This document shows positions 1 through 11,105 of a stretch of 64,000 nucleotides of DNA, piece by piece. This DNA comes from Diplocarpon mali (taxonomy: Eukaryota; Ascomycota; Leotiomycetes; Helotiales; Drepanopezizaceae), in NCBI GenBank assembly GCA_024741835.1, contig JAENRP010000059.1:78840-142839 (forward strand). The letters run 5' to 3'. The notes under the pieces are model-generated. The model searched no databases, was not told the origin of the DNA, and saw nothing but the letters and a program-made list of their open reading frames with translations. The first letter of the stretch is position 1, and each line of letters starts with the position of its first letter. The position numbers and the translations under genes were made by a program.

Positions 1-905
1 GATGTCGAGGTTCGTTCGATTTGTCGAGCCGACCGCACCGACTGCACCTAAGCGCCGACAATCCTGTCGCTCACACCTTGCAACCCGCGATCAGGAGGGG
101 CTCTTGGTCAAGAGTTGCGCATCTCGCGGGCTGATTCATTGGTTGTGGCTCAAGGTGCAGCCAGCTCCAACTGCATAGCTTACCGACCTGGCTTACCATG
201 TATACACAGTCTCACTGTGGTTCTGAAGGTATGCCGCATCGAGGCCAAAGTGCAGCGGGCCGGCCAGTGACTCGCCCTCGTCGGACCTTTTTATAGAAAT
301 TCGCTTGCTCAGTTGGCATCTCCCTCACCTTGCCTCCAGCCGCGATACGGCTCTCCAGTTCTATCTTTGCTCTTCTTGACCCTCCCCCCCCCGAGCTGAC
401 GGACCGATCTCAATTCTGGCTGTGGCGACCCCTCCTCCCCCCAGGCCAAGGCAAGCCAAGCCAACGTCTTCTCCCCTCGCTGGTAGAGTCAGAAACGCGG
501 CACAGCTGCGCAGCAGTATCTCCAACTCACCGGACGACCGATTATCGTGCTGTATATCATCATACATACATGCACTCGGAACCTCTGCGACATGCGCCTC
601 CGTCAACATACCTTCGGCGCCTTTGTCAATTGCCTCTAGCTGCCCTGTTGCCGACCCCGCCGCTCCCTACTCATTGCCCTGCCTAGACAGAGTCCACTCT
701 CCAGCTTCAGATCCCCCGAGAGCTTCGTTCTGTTCGGCTTCGACCGTCCGACAGCATTTTTCGAGCCCTGCTTTGTCTGCGCTCCACCGGCTGTTCGTGT
801 CCACCTGCGCCAGGTCACCGCTGCTATTGCCTGTCGTTCACAACCCAGCCCCGAGGACCGATCCCAAGGCCTCGCGGGATTTGTGCTAGGGGCCTTGCGC
901 CAACA
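1..905. other. Left flank and probable 5' leader of the first gene
   Basis: No conserved coding region is visible. The stretch is C-rich and pyrimidine-rich from about 330 onward, as is common in fungal promoters and leaders. A 155-codon plus-strand open frame at 422-889 ends 16 bases before the ATG at 906. It is Pro/Ser/Ala-rich with no recognisable domain, so it is most likely leader sequence or an upstream ORF rather than a gene. Confidence 0.4.
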
Positions 906-3324
906 ATGGCATTAGAAAGTCTCTTGGTCTCGTCGTCTCACGGAATTATCTTGTCGGCCTTGTCTCCTGTAACCGACTTCTCCCTGTCCCCAAATTCGCC
1001 TGCCATGAACAACTCTCCGCGTTATCCGTCACTGTGAGCAAGCCGCCAATTATCAGATTCTCCTAGCATGCTAACGGAGATAGGTCGGCGCGCAGCTCCC
1101 AGGACTCGTCCCAACTCCGACCGAACTCGGTAGACGGCCACTCTACAAATGGACTGCAGATTTCTAGTCCAAGTGAGATGGTAGGGCCATCACCCGTTAC
1201 CTCGAACGGGACAGAGACCACAGAGATTGAGGACGAAGTAGCAGACGAGGTGCAGGCGCGGGAAACCCGACCCTCACCACCCAGACTCGCTGGATCTGGA
1301 GATTCGCAGGCTACGGTAGGTGCGACTATCTAGATGAGCCTGCATATCTGACGTGTTTTTAGTTGAAGAGAATCAGCACAGATTTACCTGATCATGTCAG
1401 ATCCTCGCTCGAAGACGAATCTGTCTCGGTCATACACGCGCCGCAGGGGTATGGTAAATTTGTAGGTTGGCTGAGGATGCTGGCTCGCCTTGTACTGATC
1501 GCTTCAGGCCATGCCTGACAACCTGCCCATCCAAGGGCCACGACCAGCCGACAGATCTACTCCTACTCCGTATCAACAAGCAGAGAGTGTTCCATCCAAC
1601 ATCCGGATAGACCTGAAAGTCTCAAAGGACAAGGTACTTGGTGCAGTCCCATAGGTTGCTAGACCAGCACTGACTGGACTCAGAGTGGACAACCAAGCCC
1701 GATCTCACCACCACCAATATCAACGGATGTGACGCCTGCTCAGTATGGACTAGAAGACGCCACGCCTCGGGCCCAGACTCGGCAAGAGGTGGAAGCTCTC
1801 GCTAGCGATCTTGCATCGGCTCGGTCCAGCAGTAGCCAAAGCCTCGAAGGTTTGCCCCCATCTGGCCTTGGAAGCAATCCGCATTTCTCATGTTTCGTAG
1901 GGATTCCTGAAGAACAGCGCTATGTCGAGGAAGACGAGTTCGACGCTCGGACCGTTCACAACTCCGATGAAGAAGTGCAGGCTCTGAAGACTGCTCTGAA
2001 TGAGTGTTGGACGTTGTGCAATACCCTTGCAAGCCTCAGCTCCATTCACCGAGAGAGAATATTTAGCTACTCTGGGACTGGGGACACCCACGAAACCGCC
2101 TGGAAGTGCTGCTGGAAGCTCTGCCAGAAGCTCTATGATAGCCGAGACGAGAACCACGAATTCCACGTGAGGCCGACTCTGGATTTGTGCAGGGACTTCT
2201 GCCAAGCTCTGTTTGATGTTCGGCAACGGAAGGACGAGATCGCCGATTCTGTGTTGCGCGTCAGCTTCGAGTTAAATAACCACCTCTACAACACCCACGA
2301 CCGGAACCTCCCAGAGGCCTTTACAGAGCGCACGCTGGATTTCTACATCACACTCTGCCACAGGCTAATGAAACAACGAAATGAACTTGCTGAAGAGACA
2401 GATGCTCTTCTTCGCGCGTGTTGGGGCTTAGCCGAGATGCTGTTCAGCCTCCGCCAAAATAAGCGAGAAAGCAAAGCACCCGATGAGGAGCTTCTCGGAT
2501 CAGCGGTACAAGCATGCTGGGAGCTATGCGACCTCTTCCGAGAAGGGTGGACACAGGTTCGACCGGAGAGAGGGACGCCAAGACCCTCACAGACGACTTT
2601 TACCCAAACATCAGATCAAATGAGCCGATCGTCGCATACGAAGAGTAGCAGCTTGCCAAGCCTGCCTGAAACCCGGGAACACCCCGAGCGTGTTTGTACA
2701 CCATATCATCCCGAGACCCCGACCACCGAGTTTGAGGATACCCCGATATCGCCTGAACCGAGTTCACCAAACATCCCCAATATTCTTGTCCTTGGCACCG
2801 ACGGTAGCCGCTCGGCTAATGCCAGGTGGTCCAGCACCACGTCCACACTCTCGTCCACACTCTCTACTTACTCTCAAGGAAGTGCCAAATCATCCAGCAC
2901 TGTCACCACTGCAGCTAATCCTGAGGACGCGAACCTCACTCGTTTGAAAATCCTTATCCTGAAGGCCGCCATGAACGTCGGCTTTTCTCGCACTATCCCC
3001 AGCACATCGAAATCGAACCCCCCCGACCCTCCAGCATTTCAAAAATTTATCAAAGCTCTTCCCAGCGGCTCCTTTGGCTCTCTACCCGCGCACGCGAAGC
3101 TACTTGCAGCATATCGAAATCTCATCCTAAGCGACCCGACCTTCAGAAGCTCAAACGCCTTGCCTCCCCTGGGGAAGAACGCAAGCGCAATAGACGTAGC
3201 AAAGAGTGTTGGCTGGATGATGAAGAGCGGCCAGTATCATTTTCTGAAAGACCTCTTCAAATTGGTCTTTGGGTTCCACCTTGACGAGGCGGAGAATAGA
3301 AAACATGTCAGCATCACTGTTTGA
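906..3324 (+). CDS. Fungal-specific protein with degenerate Cys-Trp helical repeats
   Basis: I join five exons: 906-1033, 1084-1315, 1363-1461, 1508-1633 and 1684-3324, giving 741 aa. All introns are GT..AG and 46-50 nt long, and every junction keeps frame. Residues 1-290 are Ser/Pro-rich and probably disordered. About residues 290-485 carry seven degenerate helical segments, each with a core like CWxLCxxL, spaced 25-35 residues apart. A Ser/Thr-rich linker follows. The last ~130 residues (about 605-741) are more ordered, with an alternating hydrophobic pattern (LKILILKAAMNVGF near the start). I do not recognise a named domain and predict no enzymatic activity. The repeats suggest a helical scaffold, which is inference. 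There is no signal peptide or membrane segment. The gene converges on the Maf gene across a long gap. Confidence 0.8.
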
Positions 3325-5693
3325 ATAATTATGATACCCAACATGGTGGTGGAGGCATCTGGAGGAAAGACCCAATTGGACATATGTCAACGTGAGGCGC
3401 ACGTAATCGAAACGGCCTGGGGTAATACATGAATTCGAGGCGGCTGCGTTGTGGCTCGGAGCACTTTGAAGCATACATTCGTTTTAGACCGTCAAGTCTG
3501 GAGAGGGACTGGAAACTGTGTTAGATACCCCTAGGAAGTAAAGCGTCACCAAGGTATCCACAAATTTGAACCTTTCTTCATGTATTCATTATCAATCTAT
3601 CCCAACCGCCTGGTATTGACTAGTATCTACTGTCAAATGACACCTCACGCTGCTTCCGGGCTCGGCTAAAGCGTACACATATCTAGCTTGCCAGTCTCGA
3701 AATGGTGGATGGCCCTCAGGACGGGTATCACTAGGCTCCGACTTGAGGAGCTTGGATTGTCATTCTGGGAAATTTTCGAGGGCTTCTGGAATATTGGGAT
3801 TCTGTGACACGCAAACAGTATTCTCCATGCCCATATTACAATGTTGCTCAGCATCAATGTATGAGGTATGACTGCTTATAAGTTGGGTCAGGGGTGGACA
3901 ATGAGGAGTTGGGACATCTATCTATCTGAATGCCCCGGACCCACGACTCCTAGACGTGCAATGTCCGACGGATCCTGGGATATCGAGAGGCTGTGACGCA
4001 TGCGACATGCAACACGCGACAGTATGCTCTCGTTGGGCGGTCTGATCATGAGAGGCCCGATTTGCACGTTGAGGTTTAATCTCATCTCCGCCCTGGCAGC
4101 CAGGATTGCATCCGGAACGGAACGAGACACGTGAAGATGATTTCCTTCCATACCGGGCTAGCTCACACCAGAGTCTGTCGAAGAAGTCCGTGTCATGACT
4201 ACGCCTTTGTTTTATATCTTCTCCATCCTCACCCTCGTCCTCGTCCTCATCACTTTCCTGCCCAACCAAGACCAACCATCCCTCCCTTCTTCTCCCTGAC
4301 ACCCCTCCTCCATCTCCATCTCCATCTCGCAAACCACCTTCCTCCTCTCCTCGCCAGTGTCGTACCGAATACCAGAATCTCCACGGTCCCCCAAACAATC
4401 CCAGGACGTCGACGCAGCGGCGCAGTCTGCAGCGAGAGCGCGGGCGGGTGGTGGGGCGAGGTCTCCAGAGAGTCTGATTATGGGGTCGCGGACGCGGGTT
4501 GGTGATGCGAGGCAAGCTGGAAGGGGGGCGAGGACGATGGGGAGGTGCATGTTACCGTTGGTAGTGATGATTGTGGTGGGGATATCGAGAGGGCTCGGGG
4601 ATCAGTGGTGCAGGACGAGATAGAGGATGCAGATGTTGGAACGAGAGCTGTGTTGGCCTCTTGTCATATGATAACAGGGCGAAGGAGCCCCTGGAGGTTG
4701 CTATCGCTGTGGAGAGGGTACAGGAAGTATGCCGTGTACAATATCCCACCCGGCCTCGTGAGCGTGACCTTGAGGCCAATGCTCGAGTGACAAGCTAGCA
4801 TATCTTGAAAGCCAGCGGCAGAGACCAGCACATCGCAAAACACCTCATCGGCAAGCAAAAGAACGCGCATATATCAGAGACCAAGTCTCATACCGGCCAC
4901 CAGACGATCCGTGTCTCTTCGTGCGTCTGGGAACAGAAAATAAACAAGAACCAAGATAGCGCCGCGGAATTGAGAACAGTCTCGAGCACCGAGCCAGCTC
5001 CGGGGCTTGGATTACCTTGACCTTTCTCAGCTGTCGCCTGGATCAAGCGGCTGTGTATTCCCTGAAACGTAGACCTTTGTTTGGATGGCGGTTGTTCTCG
5101 CTTCGAACCTAGAAAGGGGTTCGCCAAACCCCCCCCGGGGAAACCAAACACCTCCCCTGATCTTCTGCAGACTGGATGAAATCCAGATAAGATAAATCAT
5201 CCCTTACCTTTACCCGACCTCCACAGATCCCGCGGCTGCGCCCTTGCGAGGCCCAAGCATTCCCCGCCGGGATCGATTACATAAGGCATGACCACGACAT
5301 CCATGACCGACCAAAGGATTGTTGCATGTCGCGGTTGTCGCGTTGCGTCAGCAACCTTGTCTTTCAATCGCCGAGCGCTGCATCGTGAGGCGAGGCTTGC
5401 TATCTCTCTTTTTTGGGGGGGGGGCGAGATGAGATAGGAGCTTATTTTGAGGACGTGGCTACTCTTGGGAATTGAGACCGTTTGATGATGCCGCCGGGCA
5501 GACCTGAATACTAGAGTAGCGACTGATTATACGAGTGGCAATTATCCTTCCCGATTGTCTAGGTAGGTAAGTGCAACCATCACTTTATATACACAACAGA
5601 GCAAACGCGAGGCGAATAGATGCCAAATTGCAAATATTATTTTGATATATCTATTTTTGGGCATGTCATGACCAGATCTTATCGGACTAAGCA
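3325..5693. other. 2.4 kb convergent intergenic region
   Basis: This lies between two converging genes. It has several overlapping open frames on both strands around 3920-4870, but they are low-complexity (CTC/CAT-rich and Arg/Asp-rich translations) and I recognise no domain or convincing exon chain. The minus frame at 4664-4870 looks the most protein-like but cannot be joined to anything. A run of ten G sits near 5412-5421, and the motif TAGGTAGGTAAG near 5560. 3' UTRs or a non-coding transcript are possible. Confidence 0.4.
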
Positions 5694-6588
5694 CTACTCT
5701 TCTTCTTCTTCGCTCTCCTCTTGATCCTCCATGACCACCTTCTCAATCAGCGCCAGCGTAGCCCTCAACGGTAACCCCACAACGTTATCCCAGCTCCCCT
5801 CAATCCTCTCCACCAACAGACTCCCAATCCCCTGGATACCATACCCACCGGCCTTGTCCACGCCTTCCCGCGTGCGGACATACGCCTCGATCAATTGATC
5901 GCTCACTTCCTTCGCAAACACTACCTTCGTCTCCTCCACCGTCGTCTCAAGATTATACCCCGGGTCCCTCGCGTCCTCTCTTGGCGCTAAGACCGCCACC
6001 GCTGTGAACACCTTATGCACTCGCTGGTCCCGCAGTAATTTGAGCATGAAGATGTGGTCTTTCTCGTTGCGAGGCTTCTCGAGGATCCTCCCGGATCCAG
6101 TGACGATGACGGTGTCGGCGGCTATGACGAGAGATGGGTCGGGGATGGACGCGAGGGAATTGTCGATGGCGAGGCTGTAGACGTCGAGGCACTTTTGTAC
6201 CGCTGTTGCGAGCACGTATTCGAATGGGGGCTGGCTTTTGGAGAGATCCTCGGGTTTGGTGGAGGGGAGGATTTCTAGATTCGTGAGGCCGATCTGTTGG
6301 ACATTGCTTAGCCTTCTTTCCGTCCCTTTCCTCTCGCCAAGTCAGGGGAGAGCGAAGTACGTTGGAGAGGATTTGTTTCCGCCTTGGACTCGCAGATGCA
6401 AGAATCATCCTTTTGCCTCGCAATTGTGTCAGGACTGGTATATCGAGAGGAAACGGGCCGCGCGGTGTAGGTTTTCCCCCTGGCGGAGGACCGCTTCTCG
6501 TGGGTAGAGCGCCATGTTGAGCCGCTGCCGCGTCGTAAGAGGGCGTTTCGTCGTCGCCAGCTGGTAACTTGATCTTGCCTTCTGCCAT
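5694..6588 (-). CDS. Maf-family nucleoside triphosphate pyrophosphatase
   Basis: Two exons, 6588-6361 and 6293-5694, separated by a 67-nt intron, give 275 aa. The family hydrolyses non-canonical or modified nucleoside triphosphates to the monophosphate and pyrophosphate (septum-inhibition Maf / ASMTL N-terminal family). What is visible: the phosphate-binding start ILASASPRRKQIL at about residues 62-74; the AADTVIV metal/base-binding motif; a following KPRNEKDHIFML segment; and the KAGGYGIQG and GSWDNVVGLPL motifs of the C-terminal half. The start at 6588 gives a ~60-residue Pro/Gly-rich extension before the domain. An upstream in-frame ATG at 6681 exists but would add basic leader residues. 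The C-terminus is an acidic tail (EESEEEEE). It is probably cytosolic. It diverges from the bHLH gene across 254 bases. Confidence 0.92.
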
Positions 6589-6842
6589 TTTGAACTTCCG
6601 TTGTCGTTGAGCTCGCGCTTCGAGGCTAGGATATATGTTGTGGCTTGACAAGGCTGAGCTTTTGGCGGGTCTAGGCTTCAACGGGCCTGGCGCTGGCTAG
6701 AGCATGTGATAGTGCGGAGTGATCCACCCTAAAGTCAACACGGCAACCTACGGCAACTGCAAATCACGGGTGTGCGATGTGAACCTCTCCAGACACTTGT
6801 CGAGCGAGCGCACGACCCGAGCATCCTGTACCGGAAGAGCAG
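6589..6842. promoter_or_regulatory. Short bidirectional promoter region
   Basis: The Maf gene (minus) and the bHLH gene (plus) start 254 bases apart, so both promoters must sit here or overlap the transcripts. The only motif I note is CATGTGA near 6703, a CANNTG E-box. No TATA box is obvious. Confidence 0.45.
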
Positions 6843-7223
6843 ATGTCTACGCCTCCGCGTGAGGGCGAGGGCCCGGCGAACGGGCTGGACGAGAAGCCCA
6901 GGTTGTCTGAGCACGAGAAGAAGGCGAACCATATTGCTTCTGGTGAGCTACAGCCTCTAACACGCTGGCATTCACAAAAGCCTGGAGAGTCAGGGGCAGA
7001 AACTGACTGGAAGCCAGAACAGAAGCGCAGACAAGCTATCCGCGAAGGCTTCGATCGACTGACAGAATTGGTACCGGGGCTAGAAGGGCTGGGAAGGAGT
7101 GAGAGTGTGGTCCTGAAGAAGACAGTTGACTATATGCGTGCGCAGTTGGTGGAGAGGCAGAGGCTCATAGGGAGGATTGAGGAGATGGGCGGGCAGGTCG
7201 AAGATGAGAAGCGGAGAACGTAG
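6843..7223 (+). CDS. Small bHLH transcription factor, Ino4-like
   Basis: Two exons, 6843-6942 and 7018-7223, give 101 aa. The 75-nt intron is a multiple of three with no stop, so an unspliced reading also stays open, but only the spliced form makes a correct basic region: NHIAS-EQKRRQAIR, then helix 1 (EGFDRLTELVPGL), a short loop and helix 2 (SESVVLKKTVDYMRAQLVER). The His, Glu and Arg that contact an E-box are present, and the Glu codon is split by the intron. S. cerevisiae Ino4 is the small bHLH partner of Ino2 in phospholipid-gene control. The resemblance in size and basic region is clear, but the partner and targets here are unknown. It would act in the nucleus as a dimer. It is convergent with the mitochondrial ThrRS gene. 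Confidence 0.88.
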   Translation: MSTPPREGEGPANGLDEKPRLSEHEKKANHIASGELQPLTRWHSQKPGESGAETDWKPEQKRRQAIREGFDRLTELVPGLEGLGRSESVVLKKTVDYMRAQLVERQRLIGRIEEMGGQVEDEKRRT

Positions 7224-7415
7224 AAAGTATAGCTACGGATGGCGCTTTCTCTGTATAGGTTCTCAAGAAAGGTCTGTATTATTGACAGCTTTGGGGTATA
7301 CCTGGAAAGGGGGGATGCGTCACTTTCGGGTTGGAGGTCTGTCTGTGTTGGCTGATGAATATTGAGGTTTTAAGCAACACCCGTATCTGTGTGTTTACAT
7401 TCACCAAACTATGTG

Positions 7416-9101
7416 CTAGCTATAATGGTTCTGTATAAGCGCTAGAAGATCTCTCAAAGCAACTGGTCGCATCTTGAGGTTTTTCAGATCAGCGGCTTGC
7501 AGCGGAAGGTTAATCGAATTTCCAGGCGATCCAGTCTTGTCATCAGGGTCTGCAATAGGTGTCTCATTCTGCGAGGTCTTTGGACCATCTGGGAAAATAC
7601 CTCTCAGCATATCTGCTTCCAGCTTCAAACCCTCGAATTTCGACCAGGCTGTATGTGGAATGCCCGTCAAATCCACCACTAGGCGATGTTCTTCCACATC
7701 ACTATCACCAACCACGGCGATGACCGAATAACGCCTCTGTTTCGCCTCACGTATTTTTTTCGACAGGGTCCGAGAAGAGTGGTCTATGTCAACCGTAAAC
7801 CGATCCGGTCTCTTCCTGGCCACAGCGTCTGTGTTCGAGGTAGAGAAAGCTGGCCCGTTCGTAAGGAGCTCCTGTCGGCATGTTTCGGCGAAACTGACTA
7901 CGGGTTCCGAATCGTTGACCGTAACTATCATCACTTGACGGGGATTGAGCCAAAATGGCCAATGCCCATTATAGTGTTCGATTAGAAGCGCCATTATCCT
8001 TTCGACAGACCCCAGGACGGCCCTGTGGATAAGCACAGGTGTGACGGGGCCCTGTACATCCAGTAATCCAGGATCATCAGTGGGCAGCCCTTTTTTCTCC
8101 AATTCAGGGGCCGGTGCTTGATATTCCAGTTCGAATCGTTTGGGTAGTTGAAAATCGAGCTGGATGGTAGCCGTCTGGTGTTCCTTCCCATCCGAATCTT
8201 TGAGAATCACATCAATCTTCGGTCCATAGAAAGCCCCGTCGCCTTCATTCAGAGTCCAGACTTGTCCACTAGCATCCAGCGACTCCTTCAGTGCTGCTTC
8301 GGCATTGTCCCATTCCTCGATTGTACCAATGAAATTGTTTGCCGATCTGGTCGATAATGCCAAACGATACGGACCAAGCCCAAAGACACCGTATGTCATC
8401 TTGATAAAATCTAGTGTACTGGAAATTTCCTGGCGGATCTGGGATGGTCGACAGAAAATATGGCCATCATCCTGGTGGAATCTCCGGACTCTCGTTAACC
8501 CACTTAGCGCACCATGAACCTCGTTTCGGTGCAAAGGGCTAAAGTCGGCGTAACGTATAGGCAAGTCCCGATAGCTTCGTTGCTTAGACGCAAATATAAG
8601 GCAATGGCCTGGACAGTTCATGGGCTTTAGGCCGTACTCTTCGTCTTCTCCCATCTGACGGTCTTGCTTCTCTCCCTTTGCACCTCGGCCTGTGACCGCA
8701 TACATGTCATCTGCATAATTATCCCAGTGCCCCGACTTCTCCCATAGAGACTTCTTGTATATGGTAGGTGTGATGACTTCTTGGAACCCGAAATGATCGA
8801 ATTGAGCTCGAAGGAACGTCGTCAGTCTGTTGAAGATTTTCGTGCCATTAGGGAGAAACAAGGGCGATCCTGGACTGTACATGGACGTTGTGAATAGCTC
8901 TTGCTCGATTCCCAGCTGTCGATGGTCCGCTAAGGGAGTCCGAGGATTCGTTGCTGACTTGGCCGTAGAGTCAAGCGCCGGCGCAGGTGGCTCGCAAGCG
9001 GAGCAGTATCCACTATAAACAAATGACGGCGGTTGAGTTCGGTGGGCACGCAACGGTCTCGTACTGATCTGCAGCAGGCGAAGAGCTCTCGAGGAGCGCA
9101 T
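7416..9101 (-). CDS. MST1: Mitochondrial threonyl-tRNA synthetase
   Basis: A single exon encodes 561 aa. The enzyme charges mitochondrial tRNA-Thr with threonine. Residues 1 to about 50 are Arg/Ser/Pro-rich without acidic clusters and fit a mitochondrial presequence. The class II core follows, with motif 1 around FQEVITPTI (about 106-114), the zinc-ligand segment LKPMNCPGHC (Cys at about 163), motif 2 as RNEVHGALSGLTRVRRFHQDDGH, and motif 3 near the GSVERIMALLIEH segment. The anticodon-binding domain ends the protein. The TGS and editing (N2) domains of cytosolic and bacterial enzymes are absent, as in yeast Mst1. The start is the first in-frame ATG that includes the presequence. The gene diverges from the next one over 341 bases. 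Confidence 0.95.
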   Translation of the reverse strand: MRSSRALRLLQISTRPLRAHRTQPPSFVYSGYCSACEPPAPALDSTAKSATNPRTPLADHRQLGIEQELFTTSMYSPGSPLFLPNGTKIFNRLTTFLRAQFDHFGFQEVITPTIYKKSLWEKSGHWDNYADDMYAVTGRGAKGEKQDRQMGEDEEYGLKPMNCPGHCLIFASKQRSYRDLPIRYADFSPLHRNEVHGALSGLTRVRRFHQDDGHIFCRPSQIRQEISSTLDFIKMTYGVFGLGPYRLALSTRSANNFIGTIEEWDNAEAALKESLDASGQVWTLNEGDGAFYGPKIDVILKDSDGKEHQTATIQLDFQLPKRFELEYQAPAPELEKKGLPTDDPGLLDVQGPVTPVLIHRAVLGSVERIMALLIEHYNGHWPFWLNPRQVMIVTVNDSEPVVSFAETCRQELLTNGPAFSTSNTDAVARKRPDRFTVDIDHSSRTLSKKIREAKQRRYSVIAVVGDSDVEEHRLVVDLTGIPHTAWSKFEGLKLEADMLRGIFPDGPKTSQNETPIADPDDKTGSPGNSINLPLQAADLKNLKMRPVALRDLLALIQNHYS

Positions 9102-9442
9102 GGTGGCGCTTACATCTGTTACTTGGCGGCGAATTATATTTCATTACTACCTGGCGTAGGTATTGATAAGTTTCTTAGTGATTAGCGCGGGCCGTCGCGA
9201 AAATATGCGAGACGCGTTAAAGACCCCTGCAAGGCGGATCACGCGTCAACGTCATACTTACTTAGCCTCTTGGGACCCTTGCTTCTGTATATTATGTCGA
9301 GGTACCCAGCCTTTGTTCCTATACCTGTGCTTTTTCTTCCCCGAGAAAAGAGCTATTGACTTACTTGAAGCGACGACCAGAGTTCTCTTCTGCCCGCATA
9401 AAGTATCTTGCTACTGAAACAAATAGACAGACGTTCTGCATC
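9102..9442. promoter_or_regulatory. Divergent promoter region
   Basis: These 341 bases separate the start of the mitochondrial ThrRS gene (minus) from that of the membrane/coiled-coil gene (plus). An upstream in-frame start at 9356 would add 29 residues to the plus-strand product. I see no distinctive binding site. Confidence 0.4.
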
Positions 9443-11105
9443 ATGCCGCCTGGCAAACAGAAGCCGCGCCTAGGGGATTCTTGGGTAGTCGAGGGCGACG
9501 ACGAGGATCCAGACTATTCACCGCATGATGATGAATATAAGCCTCCCCTACGAAGATTCACCCCGCCTCGAAAGTCTACTAAGCGAGCCACGTCCCCAGA
9601 ACCAGAGTTGGTCATGCCATCATTAGATAACTCTCTGGATGGATCGTGGGCCGATACGACAAGCAGAAGCACACGGCTGAGGGTGAATCAGTCTGCCCAA
9701 AGAGTCTTGGAGACAAGGAGAAGAAGTGACCGCACAACTCACGGAAGCCCCGTGAAAAGCTCGACAACGAGATCTATTTCAAGCCCAAGCCACCGTCGAC
9801 AGCCGACGAAATCCCCTGGCAACAACAACAGTGTCATTCAGAATACCGTTGATGTTGGCGTTGAGCACGTTGCAGCAATTATGTCATGGCTTTTGGATGT
9901 CTTTGCCGGCGCACTAAAAGTGCTTAAGAAACCTCTATCTTACTTTCTAGCCGTGTGGTTATTGTTCGGTATCCTCGTCCTCGTGCGCAACCTGGTTACG
10001 ACTTCCATTTATGCCTCCATGTCCCCAATATGTCGGCTTCCTGGCTCTTCATTTCTCAACCTCCCATTCTGCTCTGCCTATCGCGCAGACAACGGCCGCC
10101 ATGGCCCCCCTCCGCTAGTTGAGTTTGACGAGGTAATGGCTGTGCAGGCCAAGTTCGAGGAAGTGCTGCAGGAGAGCGCTGGTGGGGTCTCATTACCACT
10201 CGATATGAAGCGCGGAGAAGCCTCCATTCGTGACCTGCGTCAGCTGGTACGGTACAGCCAACTTCAGTCCAAGTAAGTTCGCCTTCCATACAGCCGGCGC
10301 GGATGCCATGACTGACCTCCTATACAGAAATGAGCTAGTTCTCGAGTTTGACGGCTTCATTGAGACTGCACGCATTGCATCATACGACCTACAGAAGTTC
10401 AATAGTCATGTGGGTCGAGCAGTCGACAGCGTCATTGCCACTACCCGATGGACCACCAGAGTTCTCGATGGGATTCAGGTGCGGGATGTCTCGCGAGGGT
10501 CGGTCAACGCGTTTATCAACGAAAAATTGCTTGCGCTGTTCCAGCCTGTCAAGTTCACTGAAACCATTTTATTGGACCAATACATTCAGCACACTCGCCT
10601 TGTGGAGGAGGAGATCAATAAATTGATAGTCGAGGCCCAAGCCATTCTACTGGTTCTCAACAATCTAGAGGACCGTCTAGATGTCATTCATGGGATCGCT
10701 ACTCGAGACGACATGCATACCAAAGCGTTGAAGGAGGAAATCTTGTCTGAGCTCTGGACAATGGTTGGCGGAAACAAGGGCAAGCTCAATAAAATGGATC
10801 GCAAACTCAACCTACTCCAACAGGTCGGCGTCTACAGAAAGACGGCCTATGCCCATGTATCAGGCACAATAATCCGGCTCCAAGCTATGGGTGCCGGTCT
10901 GGAAGACCTGCGAGAGCGCGTTGGCTCACCAGAATTGCTACGCGACAGCCACGATATTCCACTGTCTGTGCATATCGAGAATATTTCGAAAGGAGTCGAG
11001 AGATTGGAAGAGTGTCGACAGAGTGCACGAAAACTGGAAGACGAGTATATCAGACGTACTTTGGAGCGTGGTCGAGTTGAAGGAACCATGATCGATGGAC
11101 GATGA
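9443..11105 (+). CDS. Single-pass membrane protein with long coiled-coil region
   Basis: Two exons, 9443-10272 and 10328-11105, with a 55-nt intron (GTAAGT..CAG) give 535 aa. Residues 1 to about 150 are polar, charged and Ser/Arg/Pro-rich (KSTKR, RRRSDR patches) and look disordered. One strong hydrophobic segment follows at about 172-196 (core YFLAVWLLFGILVLV). The remaining ~340 residues are charged and helical, with heptad-like stretches and no catalytic motif. A basic disordered N-terminus, one transmembrane helix and a coiled-coil lumenal or cytoplasmic domain is reminiscent of nuclear-envelope or ER proteins, but that is inference. I do not recognise the family by name. The start at 9443 is chosen because the upstream 29 in-frame codons look like leader. 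Confidence 0.8.

Noticed and set aside
422..889. 155-codon plus frame upstream of the first gene
   Set aside because: Pro/Ser-rich, no domain, immediately precedes the start at 906; more likely a leader or upstream ORF.
3922..4515. 197-codon minus-strand open frame
   Set aside because: Low-complexity Arg/Gly/Asp-rich translation from CTC/CAT-rich DNA, overlapped by equally long frames on both strands, and with no domain.
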